64,000 nucleotides of DNA from Candidatus Finniella inopinata (GCF_004210305.1 NZ_SCFB01000004.1:225554-289553), one strand, 5' to 3'; counted from the stretch's first letter, positions 34,609 through 44,230 are shown. Notes: a model not told the origin generated them from the sequence alone. Numbers and translations are program-made.

Positions 34609-36333
34609 TTAATCCAAGACAGTCGCGTTCAGCATAAGCAAAATAGGCAACTTTAAGGAACGATCAATTTTGCCTTGGGTAATCAAATAATCAAGGGCGC
34701 GCCCGCGGTTGGCAAAATGATCATCCTCATCCTGTACGTTGTAACGGGGGTCTTTTATGGCCCCAGTTTCTAATCTGCCTTCCTCTACTCTGGCCAAAGG
34801 CAAATGAGAATAGACATTCAACCAGTTGAAGTGCTCCTGAGTGACCTCTGTCCCTTGATCCAGATTTTCTGTTTCCCCCAGGGCTGCTAATTCATCTATC
34901 AGTTCTTTTATACGAATGGATGCTCTTGCTGCCTCCACCTCTTCTTGCTCCGCATCTGCATTTGGTTCACGGTGGGCAAGGCGTTGCAGCTCTGGTCTCA
35001 GGACGCTAGTAATATTAAACATATCGCGGAATTCTCTTGCCCCCCGAGGCTGTCGACGGAAATAAGATACCCCTTTATATTTAACCAAGAACGCTTCTCT
35101 TTTTATTTTATTTCCATTATGAATTCTTGAGATGTATTGAATAAGCCAATTATAACCCCCCTCATCCAATGTTTTTGCGCCTTTCTCAGGCTCCCACTGA
35201 CTAACTGTTTTACCCGCTAACGCCGCATCATAAGCTGCATCTACACCGTTGAATTCTCTAAAACGCATCGATTCTACTACTATATCAATCAAAGTCTTAC
35301 GATTATCGTCTTCAACGCCATTCAAAATACCTTTAAACAGCAACTGGGCCAAGTTGTGGGGTGTTGACGTCTGTTCACGTGATTGGGCCATTAATAACCG
35401 CCACAACGTTTTCAGGTTTTCAAGGTTCGCCTGAACGTGTGGGCCGTCAGGATCAAAATCTTTCAAATAAGTTTCAAGTTTTTCTATTTGTGACAGACTG
35501 ATGACACCTTTAAGATGCCCTGATTCAACCAAAGATTCCAAAGTCACCAAGTGGCCGGTTCTTTCAAAAAACGCATCAAATTGACGACCATCAATCTGAA
35601 TACTTTGGAAAAACCCCTTTCCCTTCAATAGAAATTCTAAAGACACCTCGGAAGTCCCATTATACCCCGCACCTAAACACTGAAAGACAGTGAAAAAATG
35701 GCCGTTCAGATGCGGTTGCGATTTTAAAATTCCATGGGCATTAAAGGCGCCAAAAATTGTTTCATTGAATTTTTCCGCGTTTCGCTTTCTTTCGGCAAAT
35801 GTCTGGCCGACCTTACGCAAAATCCGCTTTAATTTTTCTTCCGTGTCAGAGTCTGCCCGCTTATCGCTGACACCCCAACATCCAGAGAATATCTGCAGCA
35901 AAGCGTGGTCCGCCAGACCAATTAATCCGGCATCATTGTCTTTGTGACAAGATTCTTTCAAGTCATTAAGCTGCAAAACCACATCGACCGCTGTGAGAGT
36001 ATTTTTGAGACCAACAATACTCCAGAGTTTCTGCCATTCTGTGTAATCAGGGGCCTTAAACAAACGATCGATTGATTGATCTTGTTTTTTCAACAGCTGC
36101 GTTACATGCGCGAACAGGGGGAATTTTGTTTGCTTTGCTGAACTCTGCTGAGGCTGTATTGAAAGTTTTATAGCTCTCCCCATTTCCGCTTGTTCTCGTT
36201 GGTTTTGCTCTTCTACAGAAAGCGCAATAGTGGCTTGCATCAAATAGTCATCATCATCAAAATGATCACCCGCATGACCATGCGCCATTAACCCCATTAC
36301 ACAAAAAAATAAAGTAATCTTTTTTAAACACAT
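34609..36333 (-). CDS. exported protein with ubiquitin-interacting-motif-like helices
   Basis: 574 residues with a signal peptide (MCLKKITLFFCVMGLMAHGHA). Right after cleavage come two acidic-Ala-Ser helices: DDDDYLMQATIALSVEEQ (about 26-43) and EQAEMGRAIKLSIQ (47-60). The second fits the UIM consensus Glu-Phi-x-x-Ala-Phi-x-x-Ser-Phi; the first differs by one residue of spacing. The remaining 500 residues look helical, like a repeat solenoid, with no family I know. A host-directed role via ubiquitin is inference. Alone between rpsT and the DUF167 gene. Confidence 0.75.
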   Translation of the reverse strand: MCLKKITLFFCVMGLMAHGHAGDHFDDDDYLMQATIALSVEEQNQREQAEMGRAIKLSIQPQQSSAKQTKFPLFAHVTQLLKKQDQSIDRLFKAPDYTEWQKLWSIVGLKNTLTAVDVVLQLNDLKESCHKDNDAGLIGLADHALLQIFSGCWGVSDKRADSDTEEKLKRILRKVGQTFAERKRNAEKFNETIFGAFNAHGILKSQPHLNGHFFTVFQCLGAGYNGTSEVSLEFLLKGKGFFQSIQIDGRQFDAFFERTGHLVTLESLVESGHLKGVISLSQIEKLETYLKDFDPDGPHVQANLENLKTLWRLLMAQSREQTSTPHNLAQLLFKGILNGVEDDNRKTLIDIVVESMRFREFNGVDAAYDAALAGKTVSQWEPEKGAKTLDEGGYNWLIQYISRIHNGNKIKREAFLVKYKGVSYFRRQPRGAREFRDMFNITSVLRPELQRLAHREPNADAEQEEVEAARASIRIKELIDELAALGETENLDQGTEVTQEHFNWLNVYSHLPLARVEEGRLETGAIKDPRYNVQDEDDHFANRGRALDYLITQGKIDRSLKLPILLMLNATVLD

Positions 36334-36546
36334 ATTCTGAAAACCGTTCTTAAACGTTAATACAAAAACATCCTCTTACATAAAAACTAATTACCTGCAA
36401 AAGGATTAAATGTAAAGTATAATAATAATCTATTTTAGACTTGTTCAATTTTTTGGAATCGATGAGTGTTTTCCATCGGATGAAAGATTGGTAATCTTTA
36501 GGGTGAATTCGTTGACAAGTAACTTGCGTTATGTTGATTAATAACC

Positions 36547-36819
36547 ATGGACAAAATCCTTGAATTTTTTGACAACAAAATTCCATATACGTTGACTGTT
36601 CGGGTAACCCCGAAAGCATCGGCCAACCGCCTGAAAGCCCAGATTCAAGAGGATGGCACGGTACTGATTCGCGCATATTTAACCATCGTTCCAGAGGATG
36701 GCAAAGCCAACAAAGCCCTGCTTAAAATGCTGGCGAAAGAGCTTGGCCTGCCTTTAGGGGCGTTTGAAATTACCCACGGCCTTAAAAGTCGAACCAAAAC
36801 CATCAGGATTAACATCTGA
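36547..36819 (+). CDS. DUF167 (YggU-type) protein
   Basis: 90 residues: YTLTVRVTPKASANRLKAQ, then IRAYLTIVPEDGKANKALLKMLAKELGLPLGAFEITHGLKSRTKTIRI. This is the whole family pattern. Cytosolic, function unknown in the family. Its stop is 1 bp from the convergent hslO stop. Confidence 0.9.
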   Translation: MDKILEFFDNKIPYTLTVRVTPKASANRLKAQIQEDGTVLIRAYLTIVPEDGKANKALLKMLAKELGLPLGAFEITHGLKSRTKTIRINI

Positions 36820-36820
36820 A

Positions 36821-37732
36821 TTAATTCACACCAAATCGATAATCGGCGGTACAAAATTCGCAAACAACTTTGATCTCTCCATCAACAGCCATGTCCATGC
36901 GATCCTCCAATGGGAAGTTTTGAATGACTTTTTCGATGCGATCTTTTGAGCAGGAGCATTGGGCCTTCAACGATTTTGGTTCTAAAAGCTGCAACTGGCG
37001 TTCATGAAAAAGGCGATGCAACAGCTGCTCGCTGCCCAGGTCAGCGTCTAACAATTCGTGTTTGGTTAACGTTCCCAATAGACTCAGATTCGTTATCCAA
37101 TCGTCTTCTTCTTGCTCTTTCTGTTCAGAGGTACTTGTTTGTTCTAAAGGCAAGCGTTGCAGAATCAAAGCCCCTGCCATCAACTGCCCATCCGAACGGC
37201 TCGGTTGACTAAATACAACCAACCCGGTGGCTATTTGGTCCGATTGACGAAAAAAGTGATGCATGCAATCCGCTAGCGTCTTCCCAGTCAACTCAACAAT
37301 CGCCTGATACCGTTCGGTTTGATGGGCAAGGTCTGCTGTAAAAACCATAAACCCTTGTCCAAAAACATCCAGCAAGGACAGCGAATGATAATCCTTTGTG
37401 CTTTCAAACGCAGGCGCCAATTGGGCATAGGCACGCACGTGACCCTGCGTATTGATATCAACCGTGATCAGACGGATGGGCCCCTCATGATCAGGGTGCG
37501 CCGAAACTTGAAGGGTAAAAATACCATCATATTTAACATCAACCGACAAGGCCGCGGTTAAGGCCACCAATTCGGCGACATATTGGTTGACGAAATCAGG
37601 ATATTGGTGATTCGCCAAAAGCTCCTCAATCACGGACCCCAGACGAATCAGCCGCCCTTTAACATGGGCATGATCAAGGTAGAAGGGAAAAACACCTTCC
37701 GCTGTGGAAGACAAGAAATTTGAAACAGCCAT
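36821..37732 (-). CDS. hslO: redox-regulated chaperone Hsp33
   Basis: About 303 residues from ATG 37732 (TAGGA upstream; an ATG at 37738 is possible). The C-terminal redox switch keeps all four Cys: CSC, then CEFC about 30 residues later. FQPSRSDGQLMAGALILQRLP and DCMHHFFRQSDQIATGL are conserved blocks. Cytosolic holdase activated by oxidation plus unfolding. Confidence 0.95.
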   Translation of the reverse strand: MAVSNFLSSTAEGVFPFYLDHAHVKGRLIRLGSVIEELLANHQYPDFVNQYVAELVALTAALSVDVKYDGIFTLQVSAHPDHEGPIRLITVDINTQGHVRAYAQLAPAFESTKDYHSLSLLDVFGQGFMVFTADLAHQTERYQAIVELTGKTLADCMHHFFRQSDQIATGLVVFSQPSRSDGQLMAGALILQRLPLEQTSTSEQKEQEEDDWITNLSLLGTLTKHELLDADLGSEQLLHRLFHERQLQLLEPKSLKAQCSCSKDRIEKVIQNFPLEDRMDMAVDGEIKVVCEFCTADYRFGVN

Positions 37733-37772
37733 AAACATCCTATTCTAATGTCCTTTAATCCATACGCCCTTT

Positions 37773-37802
37773 GGGGAAAAAAGATCAAACATAAAAACAG
37801 GA
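37773..37802. repeat. second copy of the 28-bp sequence seen at 27461
   Basis: GGGAAAAAAGATCAAACATA plus AAAACAGG; differs from 27461-27488 by one extra A and one base. Located in the 171-bp divergent region between hslO and the next gene. Confidence 0.45.
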
Positions 37803-37903
37803 GGCCCATTAAAAGGTTTTAAAATTTTAGTGTTAATTTGAAATAAATTCACCTTAAAATGTATCTGTCGTCAACGGATCAAATTTAATAAGGAGTCTTA
37901 AAA

Positions 37904-38563
37904 GTGAGCTTAAGAAAAGAATTTTTGTATGGTTTGGTGCTGCCTTGCCTGTTTACCAGCACAGGTTTAATAGCATCTGATAGTCAATTGGATCAAGCTG
38001 CATTGAAAAACGGTATCTCAGCCTTGCAATCTGGAAATAAGGGTTCTGCTGCAAAACAGACAACTTTAAAAGATGAATCAGATAGTGATACTGAAGAGCC
38101 GTTGGCTTTTTCCTCGAACTGGACAGGCGGTGCACAAGCCCCCCAAGAAAAAAAGGGTGAAACTGTAGCAACACCTGCAATTCCTGTCGTTGACGATATA
38201 GACAGCAGCGATTTAGAGGATGAATCCGACAAGAAATCTGTCGCTAAACCCAAGGTTGAGAAAGGAAAACGGCGCAAGGAAAAATTAGGGGGGAGTAGTT
38301 CCACTTCCGACACGGCCAGTATTTGGGCAGCATTGAATCAATTGGGCGCAGAAGATAATGATTCTTCCGATCTTGCAGATTTACCGACCGTAACTGTCAA
38401 AACTCAAACCGCACCTGGGATTGCTAATCACAGAAGAACCAACACCCAGGAATTAGTATCTAAATTATCGATAATTACAGAACAAAATAGCATGATGATA
38501 AAGCAACAGACAGAGTTAATCATGTTGATGAAACAATTTAAAAATCCGACTGATGCAAAATAA
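37904..38563 (+). CDS. exported acidic low-complexity protein
   Basis: 219 residues, GTG start after AAGGAG. Signal peptide MSLRKEFLYGLVLPCLFTSTGLIA. The mature part is disordered-looking, rich in Ser/Asp/Lys (DESDSDTEEPL, DDIDSSDLEDESDKK, SSSTSDTAS), ending in a helical segment SKLSIITEQNSMMIKQQTELIMLMKQF that could form a coiled coil. No family recognised. Confidence 0.7.
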   Translation: MSLRKEFLYGLVLPCLFTSTGLIASDSQLDQAALKNGISALQSGNKGSAAKQTTLKDESDSDTEEPLAFSSNWTGGAQAPQEKKGETVATPAIPVVDDIDSSDLEDESDKKSVAKPKVEKGKRRKEKLGGSSSTSDTASIWAALNQLGAEDNDSSDLADLPTVTVKTQTAPGIANHRRTNTQELVSKLSIITEQNSMMIKQQTELIMLMKQFKNPTDAK

Positions 38564-38750
38564 AACCCGGGAAGAGGTTTCCTCTTAAGCCTAGAATATC
38601 GACAAGGCAGTAGCTTAGTCTCTGCCTTTATACTCCCCATTCAAATTATTTTTCACTCCCTCGATATTTTTTCCTTTTTATTAAGACTTCGTTAAATTTT
38701 TGTATGGCAAAATTATGAATGAAATTTAGTAAAATTTAAGAAGATAACGC

Positions 38751-39659
38751 ATGAAATTTAACAAAAAAATTTTTAAAATTGCTTTTTTTAGTCTGGTCTT
38801 ATGGACAACTCTAGCTCAGAATGCCTTTTCAGCTGATACAAATCAGAACGATATAAACAATGCCACTTTAGGCTCTAACACCTCTAACTCCAGCATACCC
38901 ACTCCTGTCACTTCCCCAACCATTCAAGAACCTTCACTAAGTTTAACCGATTTTTCCGCAGGGCTTTCTGCGTTAAGTAGTCCCGGATCGACTTCGGTAA
39001 GTGTTTCTCAAGAAAATATCTGTCAAAGTTGTGCCACTGGAAGCCTTTGTGCACATGCTAAAAGAGACTTAGCATCTGCACCTTCCCAGTTCGAAACCGT
39101 TGATCAAGAAACACAAATCTTGGCCCTCAAAACATTATTGAGGTTTTCAACTGAAACTATTGCCCTTCCGACTGGGGCAAAGCTTTTCGATATCGCGAAA
39201 ACGATATCTTGTTCCATAAAAAAGGCCGAATTATTGGGATATTTGATGGCAAGAGGGTGTGTTGATGTCCGCCGTCAAGCTGCTGATGCGCTTACCTATA
39301 TCTTAAGTGGGGGAAACTCTAATATATGTACTGCCGATATACTGAATTCTTCAAAGATTTTGGATGATTGTCAGGATATCCCATTGGACATCCGTTTGGC
39401 TGCAGCGAATGCAGCATTAGAAGAAGCTATTAACAAAAACAGCTTGAACAACAACGAAATTCCAATGACCTCAAACTTAAGGCGAACTATTGCAGCACCT
39501 GAGCCCTTTATCTCTCAGATTGTGGTCAAATGCCTTTACAAAGCCCCAACGACTTCGCCCCTTATTACTCTTTTTAGCAGGGCTGCAAACGACCTTAGGG
39601 GGGATGAATATTTTCTTTCAGATCTTGCACGCCGAATTCTAGGGCAAGCTTACCTGTAA
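38751..39659 (+). CDS. exported helical-repeat-like protein
   Basis: 302 residues with a signal peptide (FFSLVLWTTLAQNAFSA). A Ser/Thr/Pro-rich linker (about 30-80) leads to a helical domain whose segments (MARGCVDVRRQAADALTYIL and DIRLAAANAALEEAI) resemble HEAT-like repeat pairs; six Cys are scattered. First of two tandem genes of equal length. Confidence 0.7.
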   Translation: MKFNKKIFKIAFFSLVLWTTLAQNAFSADTNQNDINNATLGSNTSNSSIPTPVTSPTIQEPSLSLTDFSAGLSALSSPGSTSVSVSQENICQSCATGSLCAHAKRDLASAPSQFETVDQETQILALKTLLRFSTETIALPTGAKLFDIAKTISCSIKKAELLGYLMARGCVDVRRQAADALTYILSGGNSNICTADILNSSKILDDCQDIPLDIRLAAANAALEEAINKNSLNNNEIPMTSNLRRTIAAPEPFISQIVVKCLYKAPTTSPLITLFSRAANDLRGDEYFLSDLARRILGQAYL

Positions 39660-39703
39660 AAAAAGGCCTTTTGTTGTTAGAAAAAACATTTCTGGAGAAT
39701 AGC

Positions 39704-40579
39704 ATGAAACTTGATACCTTGAAGATATCCTTATTGGCTCTTGTCTTTGCCCTTGGGTTTAATGGCACTGCTCAATCAAGCAATTTTGGATGTGATTCCG
39801 ACTCAGACGATGAAGCTCGGGCAAACAGACGCACTATTATGAAGCGTTTGCTTAAAATTGGTGAAGAAAAAGCTCCAAGTCACTGTGGTTCCAGTTATAT
39901 TTCACCCCGAAAAGAAGCTGCGGGTTGGTTGGAAAAATTCAATAATGGTCAGCAGGAACTTGCTATTATGTCCTTATATGGAATGTTAGAAACAGGCTCT
40001 CAACAAAGGAAACTGGCTTCTGGTAACGCTTTGATACAACTGATCATTCAGACAAATCCGAAACCTTCCATCAGCCAGGAAAAACAAAAGTCATCTGAAA
40101 AAACAGGAAAATCCATCACTTTAACAGCAGATGTAGACTTAAATTCTTGCAAAATTGCTCAATTGATTGAGAACTTTTCAAGAAATTTCAATGCTCGTTT
40201 AGTGGCTAAAGCTGAGGCTGGCCTTGCCAACGGTGGAACGGAGCATGCTGCTGCTTTTAATCCATTATCGCTTCAGGCCCAAATGACTCAATTCAGCGAT
40301 CTTACTTTTTATGCGAAGTTATTAGAACAATGTGGTGTAAAACTGGACTTTAAAGGCAAGGGAGCCTTGGATATAACGATTGATCCATTCGGAAGTCTTG
40401 CCACTTCATCACAAGATTGTGAAATTGACAAAGGCACAAAACAAGCCATCAAAAAGATCATCAAAGCTTTCGAGTGTTCTCCGATAACACCGTCTATTTC
40501 AAACCTGTTGAAAAAAGTTTTGCCCTATGGAACGCCTAAACAACAAAAAATCATAAAAAGGATGATTGAGGATTCATAA
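39704..40579 (+). CDS. exported protein, probable diverged sibling of its upstream neighbour
   Basis: About 291 residues from ATG 39704 (TGGAG upstream); an earlier in-frame TTG/Met would destroy the signal peptide MKLDTLKISLLALVFALGFNGTAQSS. An acidic stretch (CDSDSDDEA) follows, then a helical body with ELAIMSLYGMLETGSQQRKLASGNALIQLI, the same kind of helix pair as in the upstream gene, which lies 44 bp away. No family recognised. Confidence 0.7.
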   Translation: MKLDTLKISLLALVFALGFNGTAQSSNFGCDSDSDDEARANRRTIMKRLLKIGEEKAPSHCGSSYISPRKEAAGWLEKFNNGQQELAIMSLYGMLETGSQQRKLASGNALIQLIIQTNPKPSISQEKQKSSEKTGKSITLTADVDLNSCKIAQLIENFSRNFNARLVAKAEAGLANGGTEHAAAFNPLSLQAQMTQFSDLTFYAKLLEQCGVKLDFKGKGALDITIDPFGSLATSSQDCEIDKGTKQAIKKIIKAFECSPITPSISNLLKKVLPYGTPKQQKIIKRMIEDS

Positions 40580-40663
40580 GAACTGACCAAAAACGCTTTT
40601 TTAGATTGAGCTTGATTGTGTAATTCATTAGGGTATATTAATACTTTTTTTGATTTAACGGTG

Positions 40664-41308
40664 ATGGTCATTAGTCTATCAAGGCGTCAATTTCTGGGAA
40701 CAGTTTTTAAAGCTGGTGTTTTCGTAAGCTTGCCGTCAGGCTTATTAGTTCGGGATCAAAAACCAATAGAAATGCTTTCAACTGTTGTTGAAGCAGCTAA
40801 GGTTGAGCAACCAACGGCATCGCAAAAAGTTAAAAAAACCGTTCTCAGACCCTTAAAAAAGGTTGTTAGTTTCTACAACAATCATACGGGTGAGTTTTTG
40901 AAAAATTGCACATTTTGGGCTGACAATAAATTTTGTTCCCAGGCACTGTCTGCTATCAACCGGTTATGTCGCGACCATCGTACAGGTTTGATTAAGCCCA
41001 TTGACCCCCAACTTCTGCTGTATTTGAATAAGATTTTAGAAAAAGTAGATACCACCAAGATCGTTAATATTGTTTCAGGTTACCGATCTGTGGCGTCTAA
41101 CCAGCACTTGTGTGAACAAAGCCAAGGGGTCGCCCGCAACAGTTACCACACAAAAGGTCAAGCGATGGATTTTTATATCCATGGCATTTCAACACGCACT
41201 CTTTTCAAGGCAGCCTTAAGTTTAAAAAAAGGTGGAACGGGCGGATACTCTCAATTTGTTCACATTGATACCGGTCAGGTCAGACGCTGGGGATTTTCAA
41301 ATGCTTGA
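40664..41308 (+). CDS. Tat-exported M15-type peptidase (DUF882/MepK-like)
   Basis: About 214 residues from ATG 40664. The N-terminus carries a twin-arginine signal (LSRRQFLGTVFKAGVFVSLP). The C-terminal domain has the M15A/DUF882 zinc site: VSGYRSVASNQHL, NSYHTKGQAMDFYI and FVHIDTG, with H, D and H ligands intact. Such enzymes cut peptidoglycan cross-links in the periplasm. The last 8 bp overlap the start of the next gene. Confidence 0.88.
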   Translation: MVISLSRRQFLGTVFKAGVFVSLPSGLLVRDQKPIEMLSTVVEAAKVEQPTASQKVKKTVLRPLKKVVSFYNNHTGEFLKNCTFWADNKFCSQALSAINRLCRDHRTGLIKPIDPQLLLYLNKILEKVDTTKIVNIVSGYRSVASNQHLCEQSQGVARNSYHTKGQAMDFYIHGISTRTLFKAALSLKKGGTGGYSQFVHIDTGQVRRWGFSNA

Positions 41309-42179
41309 AGGGAAATTCAATACAAACAACTGGGGGGCAGAACTTTTAAGAAGTTGGGTACAACACCTTAAAAAAAGATTCGATATCGCCCGTAATCACC
41401 CTAATATGATGATGCCTCAAACCGTGTTGGTGTTCGACACATTGATGGCCTTTCTGTCCTTGTTTATCGCCCTTTATCTTCGGGTGGGGGATGAATTTTT
41501 AGATTATTCGCCCCAATTTATTTTAAAAAATATGGTGGTTTTTTCGCTAACTGCGGCCAGTATTTTTTGTTGGATGCAGACGCACCGGACGTTATGGCGA
41601 TATATTACGTTTGAGGATATGGTTCCTTTGGCCTTGGCCGCCCTTTTGGCCAACGTCCTTTATTTCCCCTTGATGATTTTAATTGCCCAACAAGAATCCA
41701 TGCCCCGATCAGTTGTTGTGATTAACAGTTTGGTTTCTATCATGTTACTGGGCGTTCCCCGTTTTTTGTATCGTCTTGTTCAGGAACGCCATCTGCAGCA
41801 AAATAAACGAAAAGACGCCGAGGCCGCGGTGCCTGTTTTGCTGATTGGGTGCAGCATTCACGCGGAAAGTTTTATTCGTGAAGCCTTCCACAGTCCCAAT
41901 TTGCCCTATGACCCGATTGCCTTGATAACCCTTGACGACGAGGAGATTGGACGCAAGATTCATGGCGTTCCCATTACAGGCAGCTTGAAAGAATTGGCAT
42001 CTGTTCTGAATGATTTGAAAATCGAGAACCGTATGCCAAAGCAACTGATCATCACCCATAACCAAATAGAAGCCAAAGATCGCCGATTTATTGCCCAAAC
42101 CGCGCGACTTTACGGCCTAACTTTGATGCATTTGCTGCATCATTTTTCGTTGGATGTGGTTGAAGAGGACGAGGGGTAG
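41301..42179 (+). CDS. N-terminal half of a FlaA1/CapD-type polysaccharide protein
   Basis: About 292 residues from ATG 41301 in the M15 gene's tail. Four membrane segments (VLVFDTLMAFLSLFIALYLRVGD, MVVFSLTAASIFCW, MVPLALAALLANVLYFPLMIL, VVVINSLVSIMLLGVPRFLYRL) precede a Rossmann-like sensor domain (VPVLLIGCSIHAESFIREAF...GVPITGSLKEL). Full FlaA1/WbpM-type proteins continue with an NAD-dependent nucleotide-sugar dehydratase of about 300 residues; here the frame ends at 42179 and no such domain follows in any frame. Either a truncated relic or an N-domain-only variant. Confidence 0.8.
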   Translation: MLEGKFNTNNWGAELLRSWVQHLKKRFDIARNHPNMMMPQTVLVFDTLMAFLSLFIALYLRVGDEFLDYSPQFILKNMVVFSLTAASIFCWMQTHRTLWRYITFEDMVPLALAALLANVLYFPLMILIAQQESMPRSVVVINSLVSIMLLGVPRFLYRLVQERHLQQNKRKDAEAAVPVLLIGCSIHAESFIREAFHSPNLPYDPIALITLDDEEIGRKIHGVPITGSLKELASVLNDLKIENRMPKQLIITHNQIEAKDRRFIAQTARLYGLTLMHLLHHFSLDVVEEDEG

Positions 42180-42583
42180 TTTAGAGGTTGCAGTGCATCG
42201 TTCAACGCTAACACGATCTTTTGTTCATGTTGTTCAACCGTGCAAAGACGGCGTGGGGTTATATCCACCAGCTTTTTGATAAGGACGGGAGTCACAAGAT
42301 AAAGATCGCCTGTGGAATCTGGTCGTCCTGGACAAGTATAATCCTCACCAGTTTTCAGATAATGCCACTCGCTTGTTTGGCCGGTTTTAACCCTGACCAG
42401 CTGCACTTGTATGCCTTCTTTTCCATGATTCACAATTTGGATGCTTGATTTATGCTGGTGCGAGGGAATAGTGTTTAGGATGCTGAATTGGGCTCCATTG
42501 ATTTCTATATCGTTGCCCCTTACAGATTGGCAGAAAAATAACACCAGGGCAGCTGGGATCATGTAAAAACTTTTCATAATCAT
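42140..42583 (-). CDS. small exported protein, unknown
   Basis: 147 residues: signal peptide (FYMIPAALVLFFCQSVRG) and a beta-rich domain (FSILNTIPSHQHKSSIQIVNHGKEGIQVQLV). Its signal peptide closely resembles that of the next gene (ALALFMCQSVMG), hinting at shared origin. The 3' end overlaps the FlaA1-type gene by 40 bp in antisense and encodes a Ser-rich tail. Confidence 0.65.
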   Translation of the reverse strand: MIMKSFYMIPAALVLFFCQSVRGNDIEINGAQFSILNTIPSHQHKSSIQIVNHGKEGIQVQLVRVKTGQTSEWHYLKTGEDYTCPGRPDSTGDLYLVTPVLIKKLVDITPRRLCTVEQHEQKIVLALNDALQPLNYPSSSSTTSNEK

Positions 42584-42747
42584 GTCTATACAATTAAATT
42601 TTCTATTAACTTAATTTTAGGCGTTTTATTATTAATATAAGGTTAAGTTGAAAGTTGGATTTAAGCCAGAACCGGTGATAACTCAAAATGGGGGTTCCCC
42701 ATGGAGAGACACCCTTATTCTTTTGATCAATGGTCTGTTTAATAGAC

Positions 42748-43935
42748 TCATGGTTGAAATGTCAGGCCGGCACTATTCACTGCTGCGGGAGAGGGGGTAG
42801 TAACAGTCACAGGTGCCTGATAAGCAACACTTGCAACAGCAGCATGGAACGCAGCTGCAGTCGCCGTCGTTCCAGGTGTCGCTGCAGAAACCGTGATAAC
42901 AGAGACAGGTTCATTGACATTGTAAGCCATGTATTGTTGCGGATCCGACAACATTTGCACGCTTCCAACCAATCCAACTGGTGTGCCTATATTTGACGCC
43001 GTGATCGCTTGCGGCGTGCTGGCGTCATTCGTGACAAGCGATCCTACTCCCGAGTATGTATTGCCCGCATTAAGACTTGGAAACGTATACGACTGCCCCG
43101 CAGAGATGGTTACGTTTTGGGTGGCAGCTGCGTTACCGTTTTGGAACAGGCTTATACTGATGGTTGATGCTGTGGAGTTTATGATAATTGCTGCTGTTTG
43201 CTGACTTTCTGAGGGCAACGAGAACAGGGGCTGATAAACTTGCTGGCCCACACTAACTGGTGTCAAATCGCTGGGGGCAGGCTGTACGGGCCCTGGTGAT
43301 GGATCGACGGCAGGTGTGACAGGTGGGGATACGGGTTGTAATGTTCCCAAAAGGGCCGCAAAGAAATTGGCAGAGCTTTGTTGACTGTAATTGGGTATTT
43401 GAACAGAAATAACCATGCCTAAGGTATCTTGACTTACATTCCAAAATGCCCAATTTGGATAAGGATCATTCGTCACTACGTTCGTATGTCCCTGGAAGCC
43501 AACGCCTATACTGCCGGCAGTTAAGGCGGCTATCGTTTGCGTTGGATCCTCGCCATTAATAACGGGACAACATACCCAGGCATTCGCGGAATTGATGGGA
43601 GTATTCCAGTATGCATATCCGCCAGGCTGAATATAGGCGCTGCTAGAATCAAGATTAGTGATGGAGGGTGAAGTGACAGTTCCATCACTGGTCAGTAGGA
43701 CCAGATTCATAGGAAACCCGCCTTGATGGTTTTGATAAGCCCATGTGTTATTAAAAATGGCAAATGGTATCGTGGATGTTGGCTGTTGGTCAGAATTGTC
43801 AGTGGTAAGGGGAAACAACCTTATATAGGTGCTTCCGTTTGCAGTTACCTGCGTCAAGTCAGGCGTACCTGACCCCATGACGGATTGGCACATGAACAAA
43901 GCCAAAGCGGCTTGCATTAGGTGGTTCTTTCTCAT
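42748..43935 (-). CDS. exported Ser/Thr/Ala-rich beta protein
   Basis: 395 residues with signal peptide MRKNHLMQAALALFMCQSVMG. Two similar halves are visible: TYIRLFPLTTDNSDQQPTST, AIFNNTWAYQNHQGG and VYQPLFSLPSESQQTAAI, IINSTASTISISLFQNG, each followed by an IQPGGYAYWN/ISAGQSYTFP turn and a GSIGVGFQG/SNIGTPVGLVG segment, so an internal duplication is likely. A Pro-rich linker (PVTPAVDPSPGPVQPAPSD) separates them. Looks like a tandem beta-sandwich surface or secreted protein. Confidence 0.7.
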   Translation of the reverse strand: MRKNHLMQAALALFMCQSVMGSGTPDLTQVTANGSTYIRLFPLTTDNSDQQPTSTIPFAIFNNTWAYQNHQGGFPMNLVLLTSDGTVTSPSITNLDSSSAYIQPGGYAYWNTPINSANAWVCCPVINGEDPTQTIAALTAGSIGVGFQGHTNVVTNDPYPNWAFWNVSQDTLGMVISVQIPNYSQQSSANFFAALLGTLQPVSPPVTPAVDPSPGPVQPAPSDLTPVSVGQQVYQPLFSLPSESQQTAAIIINSTASTISISLFQNGNAAATQNVTISAGQSYTFPSLNAGNTYSGVGSLVTNDASTPQAITASNIGTPVGLVGSVQMLSDPQQYMAYNVNEPVSVITVSAATPGTTATAAAFHAAVASVAYQAPVTVTTPSPAAVNSAGLTFQP

Positions 43936-44230
43936 TTTTAAAACCCTTTTTAATTAAATTTATTAGTCACAATATAATCTTACATTTTCTTTATTAAAAT
44001 ATTGTTAAAATAAAAAATGTATAGAAATGTCTAAGGAAGACAACGTCTGCAACAAAACCGCACGAAGGTGCGTCGCTGACCAGAATTGTCTCATCGCGCA
44101 CACAAATAAAAATTCAATAATCTCTAGCTTTTTATTGTTTCTTAAGACTTTATTAATAGCTTTATGTTATTTGGATTGGTGCGGTAACAAGATGATATTT
44201 TTAACATCTTCAACCCCATAGGAGGCGAAC

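Noticed and set aside
36350..36676. 108-codon minus-strand ORF over the DUF167 gene
   Set aside because: Antisense shadow of a well-supported gene.
44027..44221. 64-codon ORF before the LRR gene
   Set aside because: No SD, odd composition and no signal; lies in the AT-rich intergenic region.
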